64,000 bases of DNA from Cristatella mucedo (Eukaryota; Bryozoa; Phylactolaemata; Cristatellidae), in contig WPIO01000162.1 in NCBI GenBank assembly GCA_009760855.2, positions 186,001 to 250,000 on the forward strand, given 5' to 3'. The notes below the pieces were generated by a model. The model did no database searches, was not told where the DNA came from, and saw only the letters and a program-made list of their open reading frames with translations. The position numbers and the translations under genes are program-made. This document shows, piece after piece, positions 47,112-55,306 of this stretch (its first letter is position 1; every line of letters begins with the position of its first letter).

Positions 47112-50100
47112 CTTTATACACATGTGTCAAAACATTAATAACTTTATGCGACGGGAGGGTGAAAAATTTAGCGATCATGCAAAACGTATTAGAGAATAGG
47201 TAAGAAAACGTACCGGTCTTCTTCCGAAATATACTTTCTCAAAAGACAGTGTAGATGCATTGATTGCAACTCTGCGTTCACCAACAACCATAAAACTAGA
47301 TAATACTATTGCTAAGAAAACCACTAAGCCTAAAAGTAGATGGTCTTTCGATAAAGAGTCCAGGAGGTTAATGAAGATACAGGAAACAGGTTGGTTTTTA
47401 GGAAAATCTTCTTCTAATGGTAAATTCTTAGATTATGAATATATTGGACTAGATAAGAATGTAATTGATTTTGATGTAAATATGATAAGATTGGACATAA
47501 CTTAAACAAGTTATTAAAGAATTACTTAAAAACAAGAGTGACTTAAAAATGACCCTTGTTATTTCACCTTTTTTAGCTTCAGAAAGTGGTGCGTATAATT
47601 ACCAACCATTTGCAGGAATAACTAATTCAAAAATAAAGATTTTCAGATATTGATAGAATAATTAGAACACAATTTGCAGCTTTTAAAAAGAAATTAGAGG
47701 AATGGTTAGAAAGAGGTTCAAATTGGATTATAGTTGGAGTTAATGCTATTTATGCAAAGTTTTCTTATTTTCGACACAAATTCGGCGGTAGTTACTTACT
47801 AATGCCAGAAGGATTAGTAAAGAAGAGATCAACAATTAATATAAAGAATGAATCAGATCATCTTTGTGCTTTATGGTGTGTGTTTAGGTTTCTCCACTAG
47901 AGAGATAACCATCCAGAGTCTATTGCTGATTTAAAAGAAATATTACATGAGAAATATTCACAGCATCTAAAGAGAATATAAGAGTTGTTCAACGTTAAAT
48001 ATAATTATCCTTCAAACGTATTAAATGTTGTTGATATTCCTCATTTAGCTGAATTATTTAACATAACTATCATTGTTTACGAATATGATAATAAAATTCC
48101 AACTCTACTTATAGTAGTAGAGGAAGAGAAAGAGAGGCATTTAGATCTTCTTTTGTATAACACTCCAAACAAAAGTAATTCTCATTACGTTATTATTAAA
48201 AACTTTAATGGATTGTGTAGAAGTAGCAAAGGATATGGAACACAGCTTACTTGTAAAAGATGTTTGTGTTGATTTTACTCTAAAGAAAAAATAGAATCAT
48301 GTTGATGCATGCAAACGTGGAAATGATGGTAAATCTAGGATAAGGATGCCAAGTGCAGATAGTAAAAAAGGAGATAAATGTTATTTTGGGGATTATGCTT
48401 AAACATTATGGTGTCCTTATGTTGCTTATGCAGACCTTGAATGTTTACTTACAAGCTTTAGAAAAACAGATAAAGAAGATCCTAATACTCCACAAGCGAC
48501 TTTTCAAAAGCATATTCCTTATTCATCTGCATATACTATTATTGATTATGAAGGAAAACAAAGAACATTTAAATTATTCAATGGTTCAAATAGAGTTAGA
48601 GATCTATTAAAAAGTTTGTTAGAAGAGGCTGAAACCATAAAAAATGAAATGAAACCTGTTGTTGATAAATATGAAAAGTTTGATTATAGTAATTTTAAGG
48701 AAGAAGACAGAAAAATTTGAGAATGCAACTGTTTGTCATGTTTGCGATTTCGATTTAGATGGAGATAAAGTTTTAGATCATTGCCATTTAACAGGAAAGT
48801 ATAGAGGTGCCCCACATAATGCTTGCAACTTAAGTCTCAGCATTTATCCTAAGAAGTTTAAACTTTCAGTATTTACTCACAACGTAAAAGGTTACGACTC
48901 ATATTTATTAGTACGAGTTTCAAGATTTTAAACTAGATAAAAAAGTCATTGCCATTAACATGGAGAAATATATAAACATTGAAATTGGCTCACTTAGTTT
49001 TAAAGACTCTTTACAAATGTTGCAAAAAGGTTTAGCAGATCTTGTAAATAACGTTGTTAAATCAGGAAAACCATTAGAACAAACAAGAAAATACTTTTCA
49101 ATGTTTAATGATAATGAATTCAATCTATTTAAAGAAAAAGGTATATTAAGCTATGAATATATAGACTCATTTTCAAGGCTATATGAAAAGTCACTACCCC
49201 AAATTAAAAGTTTGTATGGCACATTAAATGATACAAACATAGATGAAAAATATTATGATCGTGTTAAGAAAATTTGGGCATTGATGAAAAAATAGATCCA
49301 AACACTGAAGATACATTAGGAAAGTATAGCGATATTTATCTAACTATGGATGTCCTTCTACTTGCAGATGTATTTCAACATTTTAGACATTTATCAAAGA
49401 AAAGTGATGGTTTAGATCCTGCCAATTTCCTTGCAGCACCACGTTTAACTTGGTCTGCAGGTTTGAGATTTTCAAAGGTTAAATTAGATTTATTAATAAA
49501 CTTTGAACATTTTGACTTCTTTGAAAGTGCAATAAGAGGAGGAATAACGCAAGCATCATGCAGATATGTCGAAGCAAACAATGAAATGGCTTCTAATTAT
49601 GATAGTACTAAGGAAAAGAGTTGGTTACTTTATATTGAAGCAAATTCACTATGTGCTACAGCAATGACAAAACCACTTCCAATTTTTAATTTCAAGTTTT
49701 TAGATAGTAAACAAATAAAGAAGATTAAAACTAAGAAGATATTATCGTTAAAAGAGGATGCAGAAACTGGCTATGCTTTTAAAATAGATATGCATTGTCC
49801 AAAGCAATTACACGACACTTACTCTGATTATCCTATTCTACCAATCAGGAGAAAAGTAGGTGTTGAAGAATACTCTGAATATCAAAAGAAAACGTTATTA
49901 AGGGATGATAAAAAGAAAATAGATGAATATGAAACTAAAGTTGAAAAACTGATTGTTGATCTAGAACCTAGAGTTAAATATGTTATCCATTATAGAAATC
50001 TACAACTTGCAATTAAAAGAGGATATGTATTAACAAGGATGCATAGAGTAATGAGTTTTACACAAAGTAAATGGTTGAGTGGATATATAGTTAATAACAT

Positions 50101-51106
50101 CGAAAGGAGAAAAGTAGCAAAGGACGAGTGTGAAAAGGAATATTATAACTCAAAAACAATGCATTCTTTGGAAAGACAACAGAAAATGTTAGAGAAAGAG
50201 TAGACATTGAATTGTTCGATCTAAAATATGATAAGGATATTGCCGTTTCAGGTAAAAGAGTAATGAGTGCAAGGTTTAAAGATAGAAGATTGTTTAATCA
50301 AGATTTAGTTGGAATTGAAATAACGAAAGCAGAGATCTGTCTTGATGAACCTATTATTTTAGGTTTTACAAATCTAGATATTTCAAAACTAATAATACAA
50401 GATTTATATTATAACAGAATATTAATAATAACAATATTATAAAAGAATGAAATATTATTATAATGATAAAGTAATACTTGCTTATACTGACACTGATTCT
50501 TTGATAATGCAAAAAATACTGATAATGTTTATAAAGACTTTGAAAATTATCTAGAATACCTAGATTTGTCTGGTTATCCTAAGAACCAAGATATATGGAA
50601 AGTAGAAGGAGCAGAAACGATTATACCTGCTAATAAGGGAAGTCTAGGGAAATTCAAGGATGAAATATGTGAAAAATATTCAGTAGATCTAAAAACAAAA
50701 GATTTCATTAGAGATGAAAAAGGTGATATAATTGAAAATCAATTGTACTTGATGAGGGAGTTTTCTTAAGACCAAAACTGTATTCAATGCAGATAGCTAT
50801 AAAGAGAGATAAAGGAACAGAAGTTAAATCTGCAGTCAAAAAGGCAAAAGGAACAAGTAAAGACCTAGTAAAGAAGTGTTTGACTCATTCTGATTATGTT
50901 GGTTGTCTTAAAACTGGTTTTGATGTTGATTGCAATCAATCAAGATTTCAATCTAGCAACCATCAAATTTTCACTATAACACAATCTAGATAAAGCACTA
51001 TCAGCATTTGACTCAAAACGATATTGGTTAGACTGTGGAATTCATAGTTACTCTTACGGTCAATTTAGGATAAACGAGTCTGCAGGCCACTTTAAAACAT
51101 TATGCT
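47112..51106 (+). pseudogene. Protein-primed-type DNA polymerase B, decayed
   Basis: Would replicate the element's DNA. Visible in order: the N-terminal region with WIIVGVNAIYAKF and INIKNESDHLCALW (47.74-47.88 kb); a Cys/His module of endonuclease VII type, CHVCDFD...LDHCHLTGK...HNACN (48734-48829); HNVKGYDSYL, the exonuclease II motif (48.88); YLTMDVLLLADVF, exonuclease III (49.34); motif A read as EANSLC (Glu codon 49637, where active enzymes have Asp); motif B NAFFGKTTENVR in another frame (50158-50193); motif C YTDTDS (50483-50500); and a C-terminal SAFDSKRYWLDCGIH. At least five frameshifts and several stops, so inactive. The frame runs into the LINE-A tail inserted behind it. Confidence 0.88.
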
Positions 51107-51143
51107 TTGTGGAGTTACTGACGGAGATACATTACATTACATA
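51107..51143 (+). mobile_element. 37-bp LINE-A 3' tail
   Basis: ctttgtggagttactgacgg followed by agatacattacattacat equals the extreme 3' end of LINE-A (compare 42769-42810). An extremely short 5'-truncated insertion between the polymerase and the next gene. It replaces or displaces the start-site motif of that gene. Confidence 0.85.
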
Positions 51144-51144
51144 G

Positions 51145-51297
51145 ATGCCGAAAAGAAAGATTGAAGATACTAAACCATCACCAGTAAAGATAGTTAGATT
51201 TTCGGATAAAAAGAAAAAGCAAGATTACAAAAAACTAGTTGATATACAAGAAGAAGTAGAGTTATATGAGTCAATGGAGAAATTAAATATATATTAG
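51145..51297 (+). CDS. Small basic protein, 50 residues
   Basis: Reads MPKRKIEDTKPSPVKIVRFS, then a Lys-rich stretch KKKKQDYKK and an acidic end. The basic start resembles a nuclear localisation signal. It lies right behind the LINE-A tail, and only ATAG of the usual TATAG motif precedes its ATG. No family recognised. Could be a remnant of a longer gene. Confidence 0.5.
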   Translation: MPKRKIEDTKPSPVKIVRFSDKKKKQDYKKLVDIQEEVELYESMEKLNIY

Positions 51298-51314
51298 CAA
51301 AATTAGTTTTACTA

Positions 51315-51324
51315 TTATAGGATG
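51315..51324 (+). promoter_or_regulatory. TATAG start-site motif
   Basis: TTATAG, one base, then ATG of the acidic-protein gene. Member of the motif shared by the small genes of this element. Confidence 0.55.
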
Positions 51325-51591
51325 GATCTCAAAAAAATCGATATTACCAGTTCTGATAGTGAGTCAGAGTATTCAGAGGATTCAATGGACGACCCTGATT
51401 ATCAAATAGAAACAGAATCTGAATCTGAGTCTTATACTTCTGAAGAATCATCTTACATTGTAACAGATTCTGAATTAGAAGATGGTAAAGATATAGAAGA
51501 ACTTCTATTTGGTAAAAAAGATCCAACTGAAGAGGAATTAAAAGAATATCTTGTTGAGTCATTTGACAGTTCAGAAGGAGAAGAGATTTAA
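51322..51591 (+). CDS. Acidic Ser/Glu-rich protein, 89 residues
   Basis: Intact frame, strongly acidic and serine-rich (SSDSESEYSEDSMDDPDY, later YTSEESSYIV), ending SFDSSEGEEI. Expected to be disordered. Small acidic proteins are common among DNA viruses and mobile elements, but no family is recognised. The start is fixed by the TATAG motif immediately before the ATG. The intact frame contrasts with the broken polymerase upstream. Confidence 0.6.
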   Translation: MDLKKIDITSSDSESEYSEDSMDDPDYQIETESESESYTSEESSYIVTDSELEDGKDIEELLFGKKDPTEEELKEYLVESFDSSEGEEI

Positions 51592-51618
51592 TTTCAATTA
51601 AATAAGTTTTTATTTTCA

Positions 51619-51631
51619 TATATAGGAAATG
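51619..51631 (+). promoter_or_regulatory. TATAG start-site motif
   Basis: TATATAGGAAATG, the ATG being the start codon of the 91-residue protein. Confidence 0.6.
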
Positions 51632-51904
51632 GATGTCTCAACAATTTTAAGTTGTGAACAATCTAGAGAAATGGCAATAAAAATTTGTCTTCACAAACTT
51701 AAAGGTCAAGATCAACGAATAGTTAAACATTCACTAGACAAACTCACTCCAGATATTGATAGTTCCTATATTAGTATTCTTATAGATATATGTGATACAT
51801 GTGATAAACTAATGGAGAGTCGTAGTAAGATAAATGAGATGCATGAGGAAGCAAATAACAAATCTAAAACACTAACAACAAAACCAGGAGTAGTAATTTT
51901 ATAA
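51629..51904 (+). CDS. Unknown helical protein, 91 residues
   Basis: Intact frame beginning MDVSTILSCEQSREMAIKI. Charged and probably mostly helical, with Cys-containing IDICDTCDKLMESRSKI near residues 55-70. No signal peptide or membrane segment. Spaced 37 bp after the acidic gene and 14 bp before the next gene, so the genes are tightly packed and each has its own start-site motif. Function unknown. Confidence 0.6.
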   Translation: MDVSTILSCEQSREMAIKICLHKLKGQDQRIVKHSLDKLTPDIDSSYISILIDICDTCDKLMESRSKINEMHEEANNKSKTLTTKPGVVIL

Positions 51905-51908
51905 GTAA

Positions 51909-51921
51909 TATATAGAAAATG
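51909..51921 (+). promoter_or_regulatory. TATAG start-site motif
   Basis: TATATAGAAAATG preceding the frameshifted small gene at 51919. Confidence 0.55.
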
Positions 51922-52147
51922 GGTATTTAAATAATAGTATCTAATAACGCTGGAAGAGAATATGCACATAGAGTTTTTGTTAGACTTTTTGAATATTTTA
52001 GCGTAAATGATATAGAAAAAAACTCAATAAATTATTAAACTACCTGTTTCAATTATAAAAAAGTTATTTAAAATATGTGATATCGATGATGAAATAGATA
52101 AGGGAGAAGAATTGATATATTCTATTTATGAAAGTATTTTTCAATGA
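51919..52147 (+). pseudogene. Small gene, frameshifted
   Basis: The ATG of the motif is followed after three codons by a stop. Shifted frames then read SNNAGREYAHRVFVRLFEYF and, after another shift, KLPVSIIKKLFKICDIDDEI, ending SIYESIFQ. The pieces look like one helical protein of about 75 residues with two lesions. No family recognised. Confidence 0.5.
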
Positions 52148-52194
52148 GTAATTTTTCTTTATTTTTAGTGCATGTATATTTTTTTTTATTATGA

Positions 52195-52205
52195 TATAGG
52201 AAATG
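52195..52205 (+). promoter_or_regulatory. TATAG start-site motif
   Basis: TATAGGAAATG immediately before the 158-residue protein, within a T-rich stretch. Confidence 0.6.
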
Positions 52206-52679
52206 GAAGCCGTTACTGATCCAATGCTAGCAACTTCTGCTTTGGCACTTAAATCTTACGTTGATTATCTTGTTAGATCAAGAATGACAGCATATGATGA
52301 ACAACAACTCAGTTCTGATATTTCAGTTATGAATGATACATCTGTTAAGAAATTCTATCTTGATGAAGCAGATTCTGAAACACAAAAGATTATTAGTGCC
52401 GGTCAAAGTGAGGTTCTATCAGGTCTTGGGGAAAGAGTTAGATCTAAAGTTGATGCTCTTCTGGATGATCCTAGTGAGATTGCTGATTATACTACATGGA
52501 TTGCATCGCAACTTCCAAAAATCTCTACAGTCATATCTGGAGTATCTGGTGTTAAACCTGACATCACTGGAATTGTTAAAGACGAATGTTACCCAGTTCT
52601 ACCAAGTATTACTGATAGTAAGAGTGCAAGACAAAAAGCCGCTGAAGAAGCACTAGCAAAACCCGATCCTGTAGTTTAA
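52203..52679 (+). CDS. Unknown protein, 158 residues, intact
   Basis: The longest intact frame of the element's small genes. Starts MEAVTDPMLATSALALKSYV, has an alternating charged and small-residue pattern (GERVRSKVDALLDDPSEIAD), and ends QKAAEEALAKPDPVV. No membrane segment, zinc site or nucleotide-binding loop seen. A structural or DNA-associated role is possible but is only a guess. Start chosen from the TATAG motif. Codon use is AT-rich like the polymerase. Confidence 0.65.
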   Translation: MEAVTDPMLATSALALKSYVDYLVRSRMTAYDEQQLSSDISVMNDTSVKKFYLDEADSETQKIISAGQSEVLSGLGERVRSKVDALLDDPSEIADYTTWIASQLPKISTVISGVSGVKPDITGIVKDECYPVLPSITDSKSARQKAAEEALAKPDPVV

Positions 52680-52706
52680 TTAATTTTGAAAAAAATATAA
52701 AAATAA

Positions 52707-52719
52707 TATATAGAAGATG
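52707..52719 (+). promoter_or_regulatory. TATAG start-site motif
   Basis: TATATAGAAGATG before the frameshifted gene at 52717. Confidence 0.55.
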
Positions 52720-53019
52720 AACATTAGACAAGAAGTAAAGACTGTCTTAGAGAAGCACAAGGACAACAGTATTCAAACTTTAAAATCTGTTCTTATCCAA
52801 TGGGTAGAATTGAAGAAATCAGATCGACTTTGTTAGATGCTGTAAAACTAGTATTACAATATAAAGCACTTAGAATTAACCAATCTGACCAGAAATAGCA
52901 AATATATTTGTTAAAGTTAGAGATGGTTCAATTTTTGAAGAGTTCCTTAAAGACTTAAAAATAGAAAAAATAAATAGTATGAGGTCTGAAGCCTACTATA
53001 AAAATAAGAACTAACTATG
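52717..53019 (+). pseudogene. Small gene, frameshifted
   Basis: Begins MNIRQEVKTVLEKHKDNSIQ. After frame changes it continues RIEEIRSTLLDAVKLVLQYK and then EIANIFVKVRDGSIFEEFLK, ending AYYKNKN. About 100 helical residues if whole. Two frameshifts. The last codons lie in a 38-bp direct duplication. No family recognised. Confidence 0.5.
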
Positions 53020-53054
53020 AGGTCTGAAGCCTACTATAAAAAATAGAACTAACT
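52979..53054 (+). repeat. 38-bp direct duplication
   Basis: atgaggtctgaagcctacta and what follows occurs twice in tandem (52979-53016 and 53017-53054) with a one-base difference. It duplicates the end of the preceding gene including its stop. Confidence 0.85.
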
Positions 53055-53191
53055 AAACAAATGCTACAAGGGAAAGAAGAAGGAAAGAGTTTTTATATAT
53101 ACCAGAAGAATTTATTAACGAGACTATGGATTCGTGGAAGATGTACTATCTATTGAGATCATCATTGTTGATAAAGCACCTGATACCGTTA

Positions 53192-53383
53192 CTACGTAAA
53201 AAGTTCCTCAGGTTTTTGAATGTAAGTACTGGTCACTGTAATCGCAAGAGACAGTAAGATACCTATAAATTGAAAAACATATTTAACTCCTATTAATTTA
53301 GTTAAGCGACCTTTAATTCTATCATTATCTAAAAGTATTTGATTATACTTGGTATTTGCATATTTGGTTCGAAGGTCTGACAT
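53192..53383 (-). CDS. Small membrane peptide, 63 residues, minus strand
   Basis: The frame begins MSDLRTKYANTKYNQIL, with a basic middle (RIKGRLTKLIGVK) and one hydrophobic segment, FQFIGILLSLAITVTSTYI (about residues 38-56). A single-pass membrane peptide is likely. Its ATG is preceded on the minus strand by TATAGAACA, the same start-site motif as the plus-strand genes, which argues that it is real. It is the only minus-strand gene in the element. Confidence 0.5.
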   Translation of the reverse strand: MSDLRTKYANTKYNQILLDNDRIKGRLTKLIGVKYVFQFIGILLSLAITVTSTYIQKPEELFT

Positions 53384-53392
53384 TGTTCTATA
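53381..53392 (-). promoter_or_regulatory. TATAG start-site motif, minus strand
   Basis: Minus-strand TATAGAACAATG at the start of the membrane-peptide gene. Confidence 0.5.
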
Positions 53393-53689
53393 TTAATAAA
53401 AATCGTTTTATCAATCGTATTACGTCATGTACTAAATTTAGACTGTTGTGAAATTTCTGATATATCACGTGAGTAGGAGTTATCTTTCTTTCCAAAATGG
53501 CGTATTGTAATGAGATTATGTTCGATTACGATAGCGATGACTCATTTGATGTGAACGAGTATGTTATTTAAATTCCATACATGAAATTTTTCTCTGAGTA
53601 GAAGTTAGAGTTGGCGAATATGCTTGACTCGGTAAGTGAAATAAGATCATTCATTACTGAGTCAATTGCGTTATTCGTCAATACTAATT
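53393..53689. other. Spacer with a short acidic frame
   Basis: A 24-codon plus frame at 53497-53571 (MAYCNEIMFDYDSDDSFDV) lies after tccaaa with no TATAG motif. It may be the start of a broken gene. Otherwise nothing recognised. Confidence 0.35.
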
Positions 53690-54776
53690 CAAGTCGATGC
53701 CAAGAGGGTGACTTGTTCGATCATCTATCCTGCATCTTTCTTATGAGTTCGTGTCGATGCCCAGAGGGTGACACGACTCGGGGAGGAATGTTTATAACAA
53801 CTAATAGCTTAGTAAATCTTAGTGCAAGTCTATGCTTAAATGGTGACTAGTTCGATCGTCTATCCTTACCATTCTTGTTTAGTGCAAGTCGATGCCTAAA
53901 TGGCGACTTGTACGATCATCTATCCTTTTCATTCTTGTTTAGTTCAAGTCAATGCCCAGAGGGTGACTTGAATGATCATCTATCCTATATCTTTGTACCC
54001 AGGCTGGGTTCGGTTGGCTGGGATCGGACGGCTATAGTGAGGGTTAGGGTCACCGGCTAGGCCGGTGTCGGACCCTACGGCATGGCCGGATGTATGCCGT
54101 GACGTGAGGTCACCGGGGCTCTAGGGTACGGGAAGTTGGCCAAGTAAGTCGTGGTGTTGGACGCTCCCGGTCTCGCCGAGTTATGCACCTGGATTCGTGC
54201 AGGCGGGCTCCGGCGATGCTGCCACGCACGCAAGGGAACGAGTACACAAGATCCGAGCGGAGCTGGATAGCTCGCTCGTTGTTGACTTGTTTTTATTCCA
54301 CGTTCCCCGTGTAGCGTAATCGTGACCCCCCCCCCCTGTGTGTTGGCGTCTTTCGGTGGAAGCTTACGACTGTGGTAGTTGTCGACTCGGACTAGCCAGC
54401 AGTTACTCAGCCAGCCGGGTTTTGGACGGCGTACGCTCGTACTTTTGGACTCGGAGTGGGTACAACGACAGGACTGCAGAAGCCGACTGACCACAACTAA
54501 CACGTTTGTTCTCGCTTGCTGCGTCATCTTGCGCTCCCATAGTGTATAATGTATAGGATCCTCCCTGTAGACTTGTTTAGTTCCCCTGTTGTTGTTGGCT
54601 CATACGTTATTATAAAAATGTTTAACCTGACGGCCGCTCGTCTTACCCTAGCTCGGCGGCCTGGCGAGCTGCAGCGTGGCCGGAGTATGGCGGGTTTGGC
54701 GGGAATTAGCCTCTGACCCCTGGAACCCGGTTACATCTTTCTTGGGAGCTCGTGTCGATGCCCAGTAGGTGACACG
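53690..54776 (+). repeat. 60-bp array of covarying hairpins
   Basis: Six units, hairpins at 53690, 53750, 53825, 53885, 53945 and 54751, each 26 bp with 6-bp stems and a 14-base loop. Stems are CAAGTC/GACTTG in units 1, 4 and 5, CGTGTC/GACACG in units 2 and 6, and CAAGTC/GACTAG in unit 3. The loop core reads gatgcccagagggt or close variants. Spacing is 60 bp (75 once, and 60 again across the solo LTR once the LTR and one target duplication are removed). The paired stem changes keep pairing. Confidence 0.8.
53994..54735. mobile_element. Solo LTR of a retrotransposon
   Basis: 742 bp starting tgtacccaggctgg and ending ggttaca, flanked by the 4-bp target duplication TCTT (53990-53993 and 54736-54739). 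Removing the LTR and one TCTT restores the 60-bp period of the hairpin array, which proves the boundaries. GC-rich. A TATAAAAA box lies near 54611. A 4-bp duplication fits Ty3/gypsy-type elements, though other LTR classes are possible. The minus frame at 54075-54527 is not thought to be real. Confidence 0.85.
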
Positions 54777-55105
54777 GCTCGGGTTTTGGTGTTTTTGTCA
54801 TTTAATAAAGTGTTTGTCAAATGTATGACAAGTATTTTAGAATATCAAGATGAATCAACACTTGGAAGCGTAAGTATCAAGATAAGTAAGATAAGTATTT
54901 CGGAGCGCAGGGGGTGGGATAGGGATGGGGTGGGGGGTAGAAGGCAATTGAGAGAAGTTCGATTGCAATGTGACTAATTTCAACTACATAATTTGAAGAC
55001 GCCTGCCAGCCACTTGACTTATTGGACCAATGGCTAGTGCGCTTGCCACCATACGAGTAAAGCACGAGATCGAATCTCAAAACGGAATAAATATATTTAT
55101 TACAT
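54777..55105. other. Right subterminal region of the PolB element
   Basis: No gene recognised. 55026-55078 looks like a tRNA-derived fragment (ccaatggctagtgcgcttgc, then gagatcgaatctc as a B box), possibly a SINE head, just inside the right inverted repeat. Confidence 0.4.
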
Positions 55106-55306
55106 AGACATATCAAACAACTATTAGTAGATATAAAATGAAGGGTATGGAGAATAGGGTCTCGAGGATGACGGCAGCCATTAAATAAATCGGACGACGA
55201 TAAACGATCGAGCGGAAGCAAGATTGTTTATGGGAGGACGATTTGTTTAATTGATGACGTCATTCGACCGAGCCCTAGTCTACATGCCATTCATTTTATA
55301 TCTACT
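55106..55306 (-). repeat. Right inverted terminal repeat
   Basis: Reverse complement of the left terminus. The outer arms match each other better than they match the inner arms, and matching continues about 20 bp inward past the palindromic unit (ttgttt words at 47030 and 55115). That favours a true terminal repeat over two unrelated MITE insertions. Confidence 0.8.

Larger units (their letters stand above)
46846..55306. mobile_element. PolB-encoding element with palindromic inverted termini
   Basis: An 8461-bp segment bounded by inverted copies of a sequence starting agtagatataaaatgaatgg. It holds a type B DNA polymerase, a row of small plus-strand genes with a shared start-site motif, one minus-strand membrane peptide gene and a hairpin array. 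The polymerase type points to Polinton/Maverick elements or adintovirus-like viruses. It is shorter than typical Polintons, and I find no capsid, ATPase, protease or integrase. No clear target-site duplication is visible. It may be an internally deleted integrated copy or a distinct small element. Confidence 0.65.

Noticed and set aside
47112..51106. Stop-codon reassignment in the polymerase
   Set aside because: TAA, TAG and TGA all occur, together with many frameshifts, while neighbouring intact genes use normal stops. Decay explains it.
53690..53970. CRISPR array
   Set aside because: The spacers are as conserved as the repeats, there is no cas gene, and the setting is eukaryotic. It is a 60-bp tandem repeat.
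54075..54527. 150-codon minus frame
   Set aside because: It lies entirely inside the solo LTR, where no protein is expected.
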